DNA of 64,000 nucleotides, taken from contig NC_084838.1 of assembly GCF_033115175.1 (NCBI RefSeq), positions 60,418,468 through 60,482,467 on the forward strand. The letters run 5' to 3'. Of the stretch, positions 34,372 through 46,820 are shown in pieces. This DNA is from Lepus europaeus. Lineage: Eukaryota; Chordata; Mammalia; Lagomorpha; Leporidae. How positions within the stretch are numbered: position 1 is the first letter of the stretch; each line of letters starts with the position of its first letter. The position numbers and the translations under genes were made by a program. The notes under the pieces are model-generated. The model was not told the DNA's origin and did not search any database. It saw only the letters and a program-made list of their open reading frames with translations.

Positions 34372-34648
34372 CTAGTGAGAAAGATATCTTCCATCCACTG
34401 GTTCACTCCCCAAATGGTAGCAATGGCAAGGGCTAGACCAGACTGAAGTTAAGAGCCTGGAGATTTTTCCAGGTCTCAGCGTGGATATAGGGGCCCAAGC
34501 ACTTGGGCCATCTTCTGCCACTTTCCCAAGAGCATTAACAGGGAGCTGGATCAGAAGTGGAGCAGCCAGGTCTTGAACCGGCACCCTTATGGGATGCTGG
34601 CACTGCAGGTGGAAGCTTACCTTGCTACACCATATGCCAGCCCTCCCC
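34372..34648 (-). mobile_element. CSINE, antisense, lacking its T-rich edge
   Basis: Begins inside the element at AGATATCTTCCATCCACTGG, then runs to CACCATATGCCAGCCC. The 3' A/T tail is missing, which suggests truncation by decay or deletion. Confidence 0.8.
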
Positions 34649-35063
34649 CAGCATTGCTTTTTTACCACAGCAGTGGTGATGTTGATCTACCTGTGAAATG
34701 TTAATCTTATTTTGGAAGTTGAATCTTCAGTGTAGTTGTAATAACTGTTGAAGTGTGAGGTGAGTTCTTTTCCCTTTAAATGTAAGCCAGTGAATGACTG
34801 GGATTTGGCTCATGGACAGTTTGTCTCTGCAGAGTTACTGACAGTAACTGCTGTTTTGCTGAAATATTAGGAAGCCACCCTAGAGTCAACGTCTTTAGAA
34901 TATTATTGACTTTGGCCATATATTAAAAAGTCGTGTGCCATGTTTAATTCAGGTTGAAATTTTTCTGGAAGGAGAATTGTGTCATTTGCCATTTGGACAG
35001 CAGCTCCTCAGTTTTGCCATACCATATCTTGTCCCTGAGAAGCAAAAGTGCAACCAGAGGTTA

Positions 35064-35376
35064 CTTTTTTTTAAAGTTTATTTGACAGGTAGAGGTATAG
35101 ACAGTGAGAGAGACAGAGAGTCTTCCTTCCATTGGTTCATCCCCCAAATGGCTGCTATGGCCGGAACTGTGCTGGTCTGAAGCCAGGAGCCAGGTGCTTC
35201 CTCCCTGTCTCCTATGCAGGTACAGGGGCCCAACCACTTGGGTCATCCTCCAGTGTCTTCCTGGGCCACAGCAGAGAGCTGGACTGGAAGAGGAGAAGCT
35301 GGGACCAGAACCGGCACCCATATGGGATGCTGGTGCTGCAGGTGGAGGATTAACCTAGTGAACTATGGCGCCGGCC
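35064..35376 (-). mobile_element. CSINE, antisense
   Basis: TTTTTTAAAGTTTATTTGACAGG head, GGAGGATTAACCTAGTGAAC and ATGGCGCCGGCCCC end. It sits about 40 bp upstream of the L1 at 35416. Confidence 0.9.
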
Positions 35377-35415
35377 CCAGATGCTACTTTGAATTAGCTT
35401 AAAAAGTTAGGGTGG

Positions 35416-36551
35416 ATCACAATGTACAGCACATTAAGGACAGAGATCCCACATGAGGAGCAAGTGCACAGTGGCTCCTGTTGTTGACCCAACAAATTGA
35501 CACTCTAGTTTATGGCGCCAGTAGCCACCCTAGGCTGTCGTCATGAGTTGCCAAGGCTATGGAAGCCTTCCAAGTTTGCCGACTCTGATCATATTTAGAC
35601 AAGGTCATGAAAGACAGAGTGAGGATAGTAACCAATGATCCTAAGAGTGGCATTTACCAGGTTTGAACAATTAGACAGCATTAAGTGGGGAAGAGGACCA
35701 TCAGTACACACAGGTTGGGAGTAGAGCCATTGGTGGTAGAGGAGAGGTTATGATTACAAAGGAATGAGGCCCAAGTACGCTAGACAGGGTCTAGAACAAA
35801 GGACAGCGTCATTATTAGAGGAGCTAAGAAAGGTGCTGTCTAAGCTACAATTAAGTTTTCTGATTGAGAGGCAAATAGAACCTGATAGAAGGGGCTTGAT
35901 AATAATCTGGTGGGCCCTAGGCCTTGTAAGTTAAGAGGCCCAGACTTATCTATCTCTTCACATGGGGTATATCCTAAGGGAGGTGTGAACCTCCTAGGGG
36001 AAGGCACTCTGTTGACTTTCATTACTTGGCTGGCCTGGGAGGAGAGCTGGCCAGGTAAAGGCAGGTGGCATCTCTAACAAGAAATGTACAGTTCTGCCTG
36101 CAATGTTGCTGACCCTACTTGACCATCCCCTCAGCTGCAGTGGTCACTTTGGAAGTTGGGCTGAGTGAAGGGCTTTTCAGCTTAGAGCCAATAAGATCTG
36201 TGGCTCTGACCTGGGCATCCTTCGACTCCAGGGCAGGTCCATTTCCAGTGATCCAACTCTTGGCAGAGCTGTACATTGTGATTTAATGCTATAACTAGTA
36301 CTCAAACAGTATGTTTCACTTTGTGTTTCTATGTGGGTGCAAACTGTTGAAATGTTTATACTAAATTGATCTTCTGTATATAAAGAGAATTGAAAATGAA
36401 TCTTGATGCAAATGGAAGGGGAGAGGGAGCGGGAGAGGGGAGGGTTGCGGGTGGGAGGGAAGTTATGGGAGGGGGAAGCCATTGTAATCCATAAGCTGTA
36501 CACTGGAAATTTATATTCATTTAATAAAAGTAAAAAAAAAAATTAGAAAAC
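35416..36551. mobile_element. Twin-primed (inverted) rabbit L1 with 15-bp target-site duplication
   Basis: The left ~850 bp (35416 to about 36265) is rabbit L1 3' untranslated sequence in reverse, starting ATCACAATGTACAGCACATT. The right ~280 bp (from GCTGTACATTGTGATTTAATG at about 36266 to the A-tail) is the same element in sense. The two halves share about 15 bp of the same L1 position. AAAAAGTTAGGGTGG flanks the composite at 35401-35415 and 36552-36566. This is the classical outcome of twin priming during target-primed reverse transcription. Confidence 0.93.
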
Positions 36552-36577
36552 AAAAAGTTAGGGTGGAAACAAATTAT

Positions 36578-36728
36578 ATTTGATTTTTTAAAAAGATTTA
36601 TTTATTTGAAAGAGTTACAGAGAGGTAGAGGCAGAGGCAGAGAGAGAGTCTTCCATCTGCATTTACTCCCCAAATGAAGAGAGAGAGAGAGAGAGAGAGA
36701 CAGAGACAGTCTTCCATCCACGTTTACT

Positions 36729-36772
<44 letters not shown>

Positions 36773-37041
36773 TAGTGAGACAGTCTTCCATCCGTGTTTA
36801 CTCCCCAAATGACTGCAATGGCCGGAGCTGGGCCAATCCAAAGCCAGGAGCCTGGAGTTTCTTCTGGTTTTCCCACTTGGGTGTAGGGGCCCAAGGACTT
36901 GGGCCATCTTCTACTGCTTTCCCAGGCCATAGCAGAGAGCTGGATGGGAAGAGGAGCAGCTGGAACTCAAACCAGTGCCCTTATGGGATGCCGACACTTC
37001 AGGCAGTGCCTTTACCTGCTGTGCCGCAGCACCAGCCCCCT
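36578..37041 (-). mobile_element. CSINE, antisense, with tandemly repeated internal module
   Basis: An otherwise typical antisense CSINE (AAAAAGATTTATTTATTTGAA head, AGCACCAGCCCCC end). Its GA-rich and CTTCCATC segment occurs three times (CTTCCATCTGCATTTACT, CTTCCATCCACGTTTACT, CTTCCATCCGTGTTTACT near 36650, 36711 and 36785) with GA-runs between, making it about 465 bp long. Confidence 0.9.
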
Positions 37042-37559
37042 CGTTTGTTCTGATATCATGGACCATGGAAAAATTGACCCTGAGAGAAAATATAACTACA
37101 GGTAGTGTCACCACACCCCCAAATTTATACGTGTAATGGAAATGCACATATTGCAGCCATTCCACTTATGTAGTTTTGCTTCCTCATTATGTAGTAGTTT
37201 TCTTTTCCTACATAAGAAGTATGCTTAATGAGTTCATAACTTGTCCTTTATTTCATATCTCCTGAATGATACCACCTTTCACCTATTCCCTAAGCTAAAA
37301 ACTTGGAAGCTGTCCTAGAATCTGTCCTTTGCTTCCAATTGATCACCAAGTCCTAACAGTTTTACTCGTTAGATTTGGGATCTGCCTATTTTAGTGTGCC
37401 TCTTGTTTTAAGTATCACTTCCTCCCTCATATGCACATACCCCTTCCCCTTGTAAATTAGCATTAGGGACGCTTACCACTTGTTCTCATCATTTTTCACC
37501 TGGGTAACAATCAGCCTTACCTCTTGCATGTAGTCAGTCTCAGTGCTTTATCCATCCTT

Positions 37560-38135
37560 GTAATCCAGCTTTTAAATTGTTGCTGTTTTCAAGAGGTTAG
37601 CTAGATCATGACGTTTTACCATCTAAAATCTTTCCATGGTTTTCCACTGTGTTCAGGAAGAAGTCCAAATTCATTAATGTGACTTAACAGTGTTCTTCTT
37701 TCTGAGAATCGCTCTCTACCTATGGATCATGAAATCGGTTTAGTAGGCTGTGACCGTCATTATATATTTTTATTAAAGCAAAATGAATAAAATAGAATAG
37801 TAATGTTAGTACATTGTGTGTAGTAAGGATAAATGCTAAATGTTTTCAGTTATATTGTTCTGTGTGTACTGGTAACATTAAAAATATTTTTAATGTAGTC
37901 TGTGGTCAAAGGTTGGCATGTCTTACTCGTTCTGCCATATGCAGTGGTTTTTCTAGTCATTTCATTTTACTGAGATTTTTTTTCCACCTGCTTTTATACC
38001 TTTGTTGATTCTGGCCCCTTGGTCGGAAGAGCCTCCTTTCTTCATTTTGCTAACTCACAGGCTTCCCTCTCTCTCTAGAAGGCTTTTTCTGATAGCACCT
38101 TAACTGTAAGAAACACATTTTCTAATGCAACCCAC
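37560..38135 (+). mobile_element. L2-like ancient LINE relic, sense
   Basis: ATCTAAAATCTTTCCATGG, GTTCAGGAAGAAGTCCAAATTC and GGCCCCTTGGTCGGAAGAGCCTCC follow the L2 3' region. A less similar insert (37690-37900) interrupts it. Confidence 0.5.
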
Positions 38136-39333
38136 TAGATATTTAAGTATTTGAATAACTGAAAAAATTTCCATGAATGTATACCCTTGCTTTATGAGAT
38201 ACATTCCTGCCCTTTTGTCCTCTGTCTTACTTTGTCTTGCATAGCATCGATCTCATCTCTCCTATTCTGTCTGCACAAAAGATAGGGCCTATCTCTTTTT
38301 CATGGCTTTCCTGTGCCAAAACAGAATATACAATTACAATATGTTGATTGAATTAATAAAATAATGAATTATATTTGTTACTTGCAGCTCCTTATGATAC
38401 TATTTTTTTTAAGCCTGAACTGTAGAAACAAGCTTTTCTAGTTAATTCTTAATGGTTTCATTATAATAGGATAACTTTTTTTCTTAAGTCACTTTCAATT
38501 TATGTTTTAAACTCAATTCTCTGTTTATCAATTCTGATCAGATACTTTCAGCCTCACATCTTGACAGATACTACATTGTATTCTGTCCCACTGATGATCT
38601 CAGAATTTATTATTATTTTGTGATTTGTGATCAAGGAAGTTTGATGAGGCCCAGATGCTGGACACATGATGCTTTTATGGGAATTGAGTGGTTGAGAGAG
38701 AGAGGGAGAGGGAGAAAACACTTTCATGCACAATGGTAATGAAATACAAATTCTGGGAGGATGGGTGGAATATGAAAGCCCTGAATCAGGTGAAGTTGAA
38801 TCATCTTTGGTTTCTGAATTTAAAATGTTTGTAATTGCATTTTCACAGTTAACGATATTTAGCTGCTTATAATTTTTATCCTTGTAAGAGATCATTATTT
38901 GTTAAACCATTGATAGGTTCTCATGGAGAACTGTTATTGAAGAGAAATCCATTTGATGTGAAGTAATTTTTAAAAGAATGAATCAAGATAAAACTTTTAA
39001 ATGCAAGTACCAGAAAAATTACAACACATCTCCGTGAATTTACAAGTGGTAAGTCTGCATTTTCTTTTATGTGGGAATAGGTTTCTGAATTACATGGCAT
39101 AGTGTCCTTGAAGTCTTATGTTTTGATGTATTTAGTTTTTCATTAGCAAATATAGTAACTTTAATTAAAATTTTCAATATTAAATTTTCAATAAACATAT
39201 TTCTTAAGACATTTTCCATAGGAAAAAGTGGTCTATGAGTAATATGAGTTTCAGGAGCATCTTTCTCAATTGTAAATCTTCCATGGTTGTACACATGTTG
39301 CGTCTGCACTGTGTTTTAAAAAGTTCTAGTTTT

Positions 39334-39367
39334 TTTTTTTTTTTTTTTTTTTTTGACAGGCAGAGTG

Positions 39368-39405
<38 letters not shown>

Positions 39406-39607
39406 TCTTCCTTTTTGCCTTTGGTTCACCCTCCAATGGCCGCTGCGGCCGGCGCATCGCGCTGATCCGAAGGCAGGAGTGAGGTGCTTCTCCTGGTCTC
39501 CCATGGGGTGCAGGGCCCAAGCACTTGGGCCATCCTCCACTGTAGTCCCAGGCCATAGCAGAGAGCTGGCTGGAAGAGGGGCAACCGGGACAGAATCCGG
39601 TTCCCCG
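39334..39607 (-). mobile_element. 5'-truncated young CSINE with target-site duplication, antisense
   Basis: Poly(T) then GACAGGCAGAGTGGACAGTG, ending abruptly at CAGAATCCGGTTCCCCG, so the last ~75 bp of the element head is missing. The 15-bp AAAAGTTCTAGTTTT lies at 39319-39333 and 39608-39622, so the truncation arose at insertion. Confidence 0.93.
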
Positions 39608-40148
39608 AAAAGTTCTAGTTTTAAAAGCATTATATATAAGAATAATTTATAGTGATAAGAGAAGGTTAAGTTTTTTGTTTGAAAGGTCATTGGTGTCTCT
39701 TAGGCCATCTCTGTTTTGTAGTTGATTGAAAGGAATTTAGAAGGACAGATTTTATTGATAAACTTAGAACACCACAAATATTTACATAAAATATGAAAGC
39801 CTTCCTTCTCACTACTGTTTCCTCCCTCAGGCTGGTGATAACTGTTTCATCTTTCCCTTCCTACTGCATTTAGACTACGCCACATTTTTATCATTATAAA
39901 AAAATGCTGTATCCTCTACATCCTCTGTATGTATTTACTACTTGTAGACTTCTGAGCCCTTCTGTAGGTATTCCAAAAAATAAAACCGCTTGGTAAATGG
40001 TTTTGCATTTTGGTAGGCACTGTCAAAGTACTCTTCCTGGGAGAAGGGTGTCAGTTCATATGCTCACCAGGGATGCATGTGCTTGTTCTTTTCCCTTTGC
40101 CCTCTTCACATTGCACCTCACCAGTCTTTCTCAAAGCTTTTAAATTCT

Positions 40149-40505
40149 TTTTTTTATTTTTATTTTTATGTTTTTTTATTTTTGACAGGCAGAGTGGACA
40201 GAGAGAGACAGAGAGAAAGGTCTTCCTTTGCCGTTGGTTCACCCTCCAATGGCTGCAGGGCCGGCGCGCTGTGGCTAGCGCACCACACTGATCCGAAGGC
40301 AGGAGCCAGGTGCTTCTCCTGGTCTCCCATGGGGTACAGGGCCCAAGGACTTGGGCTATCTTCCACTGTACTCCCTGGCCACAGCAGAGAGCTGGCCTGG
40401 AAGAGGGACAACCGGGATAGAATCCGGCGCCCCGACTGGGACTAGAACCCGGTGTGCTGGCACCGCTAGGCGGAGGATTAGCCTGTAGAGCCACGGCGCT
40501 GGCCT
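40149..40505 (-). mobile_element. Young CSINE with target-site duplication, antisense
   Basis: TTTTTATTTTTGACAGGCAG head, GGCGCCCCGACTGGGACTAG. AAAGCTTTTAAATTCT (16 bp) lies at 40133-40148 and 40506-40521. Confidence 0.95.
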
Positions 40506-40526
40506 AAAGCTTTTAAATTCTGTGAA

Positions 40527-40835
40527 GTGGAGCCTGCATTATGACATAGTGGATTAAGCTGCCACCTGCCACCAGTATCCCATATGGGCACCAATTTGTG
40601 TCCTGGCAGCTCCACTTTGAATCCAGCTCCCTGCCAATGGCTTGGGAAAAGCAGTGGAAGGTGGCCCAAGTGTTTTGACCCTTGCCACCCATGTGGGAGA
40701 TCTGGATAAAGCTCCTGGCTGTGGCCTGGCCCATCCTGTGGCTTTGCAGCCATCTGGAGATTGACCCAGCAGGTGGAAGATCTCCGTGTAACTCTGATTT
40801 TCAAATAAATAATAAATCTTTTTTTAGAAAAATAA
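40527..40835 (+). mobile_element. Old CSINE, sense
   Basis: AGTGGAGCCTGCATTATGACATAG head, CTTGCCACCCATGTGGGAGATC and AAATAAATAATAAATC tail. It is immediately downstream of the younger copy. Confidence 0.85.
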
Positions 40836-40989
40836 ATATAGTGAAGATAAATACAGATTGTTACTTTTTATTTTCCTGGTCAACAGTGATTAGCCATTGG
40901 ATTTTTTTTTCTATTTGTGAATTGTCAGTATATTTACTTTGTATATCTCTTATCAGTCATATTCTGTGATTTTTTTTCCAGAGTTCTTT

Positions 40990-42165
40990 GTCTTTTTTTA
41001 AAATTATTAATATAAGAGAATAGATTTCATGTATTTCATAGGTACAATTCTAAGAAGATAACTGTACTTCCCTTCTATCTTATTTCCTTCCCTTAATCCC
41101 TCTCCCTTCCTTCCTTCCTTCTTTATCTTCAAGTTTTGCAAAACCATGATTTCAGTCCACTCCATAATCACAGGCTTAATGTATCTCTAACCACAGTATT
41201 CAACAAGTAAACAGTAGAAAGACCACAGTTCCACAGGAGTAGAAGCAAGAGCCAAAAAAAACAATGAAATCACAAGATGTCTTTCATACCTGTAGACTTT
41301 TTATATTCTGTATTAGTTACCACATATCAGAAAAAAACATGACATTTTTCCCTTTTGGACTGGGTTATTTCACTAAGCATAATGGATTCCAATTGTATCG
41401 TTTTGTTACAAAAGACAGAATTTCATTTTCTTTATGGCTGAGTAGTATTCCATAGTGCATTTATATCACATTTTCTTTATCCAGTCAACAGTTGATAGAC
41501 ATCTGAGTTGATTCCACGTCTCAGCTATTGTGAGTTGAACTGCAATAAACATAGGGGCATAGATAACTCTTTAATAGGCTGATTTCATTTCATTTGGGTA
41601 AATTCTCAGGAGCAAGATAGCCAGGTCATATGGTAGATTTATTTTCAGATTTCTGTAGAATCTCCGTACTGTCTTCCATATGGTTGTACTAGTTTACATT
41701 CCTACCAACAGTGTATTGGGGTACCTTCTCCCCTACATTCTTGCCAGCACTTATTATTTTTTGCTTTTTGGAGGATAGCCATTCTAACTGGAATGAGGGA
41801 AACTTCAGTGTGGTTTTGATTTGCATTTCTCTGATGACTAGTGATCCTGAGCATGTTTTCATGTGTCTGTTGGCCATTTGTAGTTCATCCTTTGAAAAAT
41901 GCTTGTTCATGTCCTTTGCCCACTTCTTAACTGGATTGTTTGTTTGTTCTTGTTGACTTTCTTGAGCCTTTTTTAGGTCCTGGGTATTAATCCTTTATTA
42001 GTAGCATAGTTTGAAAATACTTTCTCCCAATCTGTTGGATGCCTCTTCACTATGTTGAGTGTTTCTTTTGCAGTGCAGAAGCTCTTTAGCTTGATGTAAC
42101 TTTGTTTTTGATGTGTTTTGGGTTTCAGATGTTTTAATTTTTATGTGGTTTGGCATGGCTTTTAT
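40990..42165 (-). mobile_element. Older L1 (L1M-like), antisense, 3' part
   Basis: Reverse of the L1 ORF2/3' region: CTGAGTAGTATTCCATAGTGC (about 41430), CCATATGGTTGTACTAGTTTACATTCC (about 41677), GGATAGCCATTCTAACTGG (about 41773), GATTTGCATTTCTCTGATGA. Frames are broken throughout. It is about 1.2 kb long and older than the rabbit-type L1 copies in the window. Confidence 0.8.
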
Positions 42166-43861
42166 GGATCTTGGTTGTGAAGACCTGCCTCATTCCAAGA
42201 GAATAAAACTACTTGCTGTTTCCTTGTCACACTTTTGTTTCCTATTAAAATTTAGAAGATAAAGAAATTACTGTAAACTGAGGTGCCAGGAAAAATTTCA
42301 TATAGAGCACGAGATTCCAGTTGGCCTTAAAGTATGAGATGAATTTAAATAGGTCAAATGTTAGGGACATCTCAGATATAAGAAATGAGTTTTTCATGTG
42401 AAATAGTAGCAAGATCACTTTGGCTGACATGGAGAGTCATATAAAATGGCTGAGGTCATAGAGGCATTTTTACCTAGATTTCTTCTTAATTATTTTGGCT
42501 AATCTTTTGATTTTCTGAAGTCTGTTTTGATGTTATAGTTTTCTGTCCCATAGTAGTTTTCTGTCATTTTTTTCATAGTGATTTGAGTATTATTCCTGAG
42601 AAAAATATGTGGTAAAATACAGTTGGCTGAAAAGTTAAAAACGAAAGGTGATATCTTGCAAAGTAATTTGAACCTTATAAATATTTACTTAGCCTAGTTT
42701 GAATTGAATTATAATTTCTTTAAAAATAATTTGTGCTGTAGTAATTTACATCGTTATGAAGTTAGTCACTGTATTCAAGTATAGTTACCAGATAGCAATC
42801 TTAAAAAATGTTGAAGTACCAGTATATCCACTAGTTACATCAAAGTTTGAGTTATGAGCTCACCATTTAATTTACAAATTAATATGTTGGAATCACCAGC
42901 CAATGAAAGTATTTTACAAATGCCACCCTTAAGACCGAGTAGCAGCACCGTATTCAGTTTGGTTGTTATTCAGGATGTGTAATAGTTTCTGTTCGGCCGT
43001 AAGCCACGCCTGGTAGATATTAACCGAGTGAGGTGATCCTGTGACTCTACCAGTGACACATTTGTGGTTGTGATCTGGTTTTGGAGCTCTTAGAAGACCA
43101 CTGTTTTCTCCTCTGCAACCCTATTATGAGGATAATGTGGCGCTAATTTGTACAAATCAGGTACTTTTAAAAAAATATTCAACATCTTATTTGTTCATTT
43201 TATTTTTCTATCCTGTTCTCAGTTTTCCTTGGGATACTTGTTTTTTAGAGCTTGTCATCTTTATATGTTTATATTCAGGACAAATGGACATATTTTAAAT
43301 ACTACTTTTCAATGTGTAATATTTTCTGTTCTGAGAGTTCTCTTTTGTGATTAAAAAGTACATTATTCTCTGGTAGAAGATAATAAAAATAGAGTTCAAG
43401 GATAGATGAGTATTTGATCGTTTTGCTATTTGTTCTGCTAACCTATATGCTTTTCTGTTTCAAATATCAAGAAACCTAGAAATAAGTAATGAATTTGCTC
43501 TATCCTATAAAATTATGGGGATTCACATTCTGTTTATTGGTCCTAAGTAAAACTGAAACATTAACAGAAAGGTAAATGAAGTTGATAATATGAAACATGT
43601 TCACAGACAGAGCCTTTATCATTTCTTTTGACACTTGATGGCTGGCAAGATTAAAAAAATTAAGATTTCTTTTTTATATAACAATATAGATAGCTTACCA
43701 TTTGTATTTGAACTCTTTTAGTTTAAAAAATAAGATACATATGAAATAACATGTTTTGTCCTCTTTGTTCTTTAATGATACTGATCAATCTTTATCAACT
43801 TTCTAATTAAAAGGCAATGGCATTCAGCTTTAACTTTCTTAGAAGGCTTTGGAACTAATAT

Positions 43862-44184
43862 ATTCTTCAAAAACGTTCTTGTTTGAAAGGCAGAGCAAAT
43901 GAGAGCGAAATAGACAAAAAGAGATCTTCCATCAACTGGTTTGTTTCCCTAAATGCTGCAACAGCCAGGCCTGGGCTGGGCTGAAGCCAAAAGCCTGAAC
44001 TCAGTTGAAGACTCCTCTGTAGGGGTTAGAGACCCAGCTATTTATTCCGTCATCTACTACCTCCTAGGGAATGCATTAGCAGGAAGTTGGAACTGGAAGT
44101 GGAGCCAGGACTCAAAACTAAGGCAGCTGATATGGGATGTGAGCATCAAAGTGGCATCTTGATCACTAAGCCAAATGCTCCCCT
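43862..44184 (-). mobile_element. Old CSINE, antisense
   Basis: GTTTGAAAGGCAGAGCAAATGAG head, CATTAGCAGGAAGTTGGAAC core, GCCAAATGCTCCCC end. Confidence 0.8.
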
Positions 44185-44692
44185 ACGATTTTAGAAATCT
44201 TATGCAAGTACTGATTCGGACCATATTTGATTTAAACTGTTGGGTGACGTTGTATTTAGGTTCTTGTCTTTTTAATTTCCTTAACATTTGCACAATCTAG
44301 GAATGAGAGAATGTGTATTCCTTTAAAATGAAGCATTCTTTAATCTATTTTTTGATAGCTTTATTGCTTTGAAGAATATAAATGTGGCCTTTTAAGGGCT
44401 GGTATCCTGATACACTTCAGTTGATGATAAATTGGCATTAGAATGAAGTAATCTGGGATGTAAGATGAAAATCTGAAGTTATCTTTCTTCTGTAAGCCCT
44501 GATGTCTAATTAATCCATAGGACTTGCTGATTTGATTCTATGGTCTCTTCTCTATAGGTAGTTTTGGCTTTTGTCTTCTGTTGGACTTCTCTCTTTAATT
44601 TTATCTTCTGCAGTAGAGCTTCAATAATTTATATAAAGTGCAGATCTCATTATGGTAACCTCTGCTTCAGTAGCTTCCTTTCTTTCCTTCTT

Positions 44693-45009
44693 TTTTTTTT
44701 TTTTTTTTTTTTGACATAGAGTTAGACAGTGAGAGAGAGAGACAGAAAGAAACGTCTTCCTTCTGTTGGTTCACCCCTCAAATGCCTGCTATAGCTGGTG
44801 CTGCACCGATCTGAAGCCAGGAGTCAGGTGCTTCTTCCTGGTCTCCCATGCGGATGCAGGGCCCAAACATTTGGGCCATCCGCCACTGCTTTCCAGGGCC
44901 ACAACAGAGCTGGACTAGAAGAGGAGCAACCGGGACTAGAACCCGGTGCCCATATGGGATGCTGGCACCACAGGTGGAGGATTAACCAAGTGAGCCACGG
45001 CGCCGGCCC
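44693..45009 (-). mobile_element. CSINE, antisense
   Basis: Poly(T) at 44693-44711, TTGACATAGAGTTAGACAGTG, GGAGGATTAACCAAGTGAGCCAC and GGCGCCGGCCC end. The flanks share an imperfect AGTAGCTTYC duplication. Confidence 0.9.
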
Positions 45010-45019
45010 TTAGTAGCTT

Positions 45020-45690
45020 TCTAATACCTAAAGAATGAAGACTTAGCATTTCTAACGTGGCATCTTTATGTCCTTCATGATTGAGCCCTGTGTTTCTCAT
45101 TACCCATTCTACACAGAAGCTCTATGATATGTGATGGCAGTTGTAATATCATCCAGAAGTCTTTTTTTTTTTAATTTATTTATTTGAAAGAGTTACACAG
45201 AGAGAGGAGAGGCACAGAGAGAGAGAGGGAGAGAGAGAGAAAGAGAGAGTCGTCCATCTGCTGGTTCACTCTCCAGATGGCCTCAACAGCCAGGTCTAGG
45301 CCAAGCACTAGGGCCATCTTCCACTGCATTTCATAGGCCATTAGCAGGGAGCTGGGTCAGAAGTAGAGCCTCGTATCCAGAATACGAACCAGAGCTAATA
45401 TGGGATGTCAGTGTCCCAGGCAGCTTTAACTGCTATACAACAGTGCTAGCCCCTTGTCTTTTTAAGACTGAACTCAGATTTCACCCTTTGCAGGAGGTGA
45501 TATACTAGTTCCCATCTTTGCTCCTACTAACATCTTGTCCACAGGTATGGAGTTTATCATGTGCTGGAAAATCCTTTTTATGAATTTTTTCCACTAGACT
45601 GTTAGTACAGGCCATGTCGCATCATATTGTATCTGCAGTGTCTAGCAAGTGACTAATGTACAGTAGAGACTTAGTGAATATTTGTTGATC
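45020..45690 (+). mobile_element. L2-like relic, split by a CSINE
   Basis: GTCCTTCATGATTGAGCCCTG before, and ACTGAACTCAGATTTCACCC, GTCTAGCAAGTGACTAATGTAC and GACTTAGTGAATATTTGTTG after, the CSINE at 45163-45453. Both parts follow the L2 3' end. Confidence 0.5.
45163..45453 (-). mobile_element. CSINE, antisense, inside an L2
   Basis: TTTTTAATTTATTTATTTGAAAGAG head with an expanded GA-run, CAACAGTGCTAGCCCC end. Confidence 0.85.
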
Positions 45691-45880
45691 TAAACAAGTT
45701 AGTTAGTTCATTGCTGTTACGTTGACATCTTACCAAAGTTCTGTGGCATAGTTCTTTCTAGATACCAATTAGCTGTGTCAATACTTGGAGAGCATTTTAA
45801 AAAATTTACTGATTTTTTAATTATGTGAAGAATTATGATTCAGTGAAGTCTGGAAACATTTTAAAAAAGCTCTGTAGTTT

Positions 45881-46257
45881 CTTTTATTTTTATTTTTATT
45901 TTTTTATTTTTATTTATTTTTATTTTTTGACAGGCAGAGTGGACAGGGAGAGAGAGACAGAGAGAAAGGTCTTCCTTTTTGCCGTTGGTTCACTCTCCAA
46001 TGGCCACTGTGGCTGGCGCGCTGCGGCCGGGGCACCGCGTTGATCTGAAGGCAGGAGCCAGGTGCTTCTCCTGGTCTCCCATGCGGGTGCAGGGCCCAAG
46101 CACTTGGGCCATCCTCCACTGCACTCCCTCGCCACAGCAGAGAGCTGGCCTGGAAGAGGAGCAACCGGGACAGAATCTGGTGCCCTGACTGGGACTAGAA
46201 CCCGGGGTGCCGGCGCTGCAAGGCGGAGGATTAGCCTATTGAGCCACGGTGCCGGCT
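45881..46257 (-). mobile_element. Young CSINE, antisense
   Basis: A (TTTTA)n run, TTTTTTGACAGGCAGAGTGG, GGGGTGCCGGCGCTGC and GGAGGATTAGCCTATTGAGC. Flanked by an 8-bp TGTAGTTT at 45873-45880 and 46258-46265. Confidence 0.9.
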
Positions 46258-46496
46258 TGTAGTTTAATTCTCACTTGCTTGCTATTTGAGAACTTTTTCC
46301 TTGTTTATTAGTATATTTTACTATTATATTTTATGTAAAAAGTGCCTTTAGCACTTTATCTGGTAATTTATTGTTTAAGCTCAATATGCTAAGTCTACTA
46401 AAATATGGATATGTTGTAAGTCACTTTTAGATATTATATGTATAGATACATATAGAAGTATCTCATTTGGAGTTCCTTGGGCAGATTTTTAATTTT

Positions 46497-46820
46497 TATT
46501 TATTTTAAAATTTTTTTAATTTGAAAGGCAGAGAGATAGGAGGGAGAGGCAGAGAGAGACACAAAGGTCTTCCATCTGCTGGGTCACCCCCAAATGCCCA
46601 CAACAGTCACACTGGGAGCCTGGCTGAAGCAGGATTCCAGAACTCCATCAGTGTTTATGTGAGGATGGCAAGGACCTAAGTCATCATGTGATACTTTATA
46701 GAATGTTCACTAGCAGAAAGCTGTGTTGGAAGCAGAGGACCCAAGACAAAACCAGACACCAGTTATGGGATGTGGGCATCCTAAGCAGTGATTCAACCCA
46801 CTGTGCCAAAGGCCTGCCCC
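46497..46820 (-). mobile_element. CSINE, antisense
   Basis: TTTTAATTTGAAAGGCAGAG head, CAGTGATTCAACCCACTGTGCC and GGCCTGCCCC end. It is an older copy. Confidence 0.85.
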
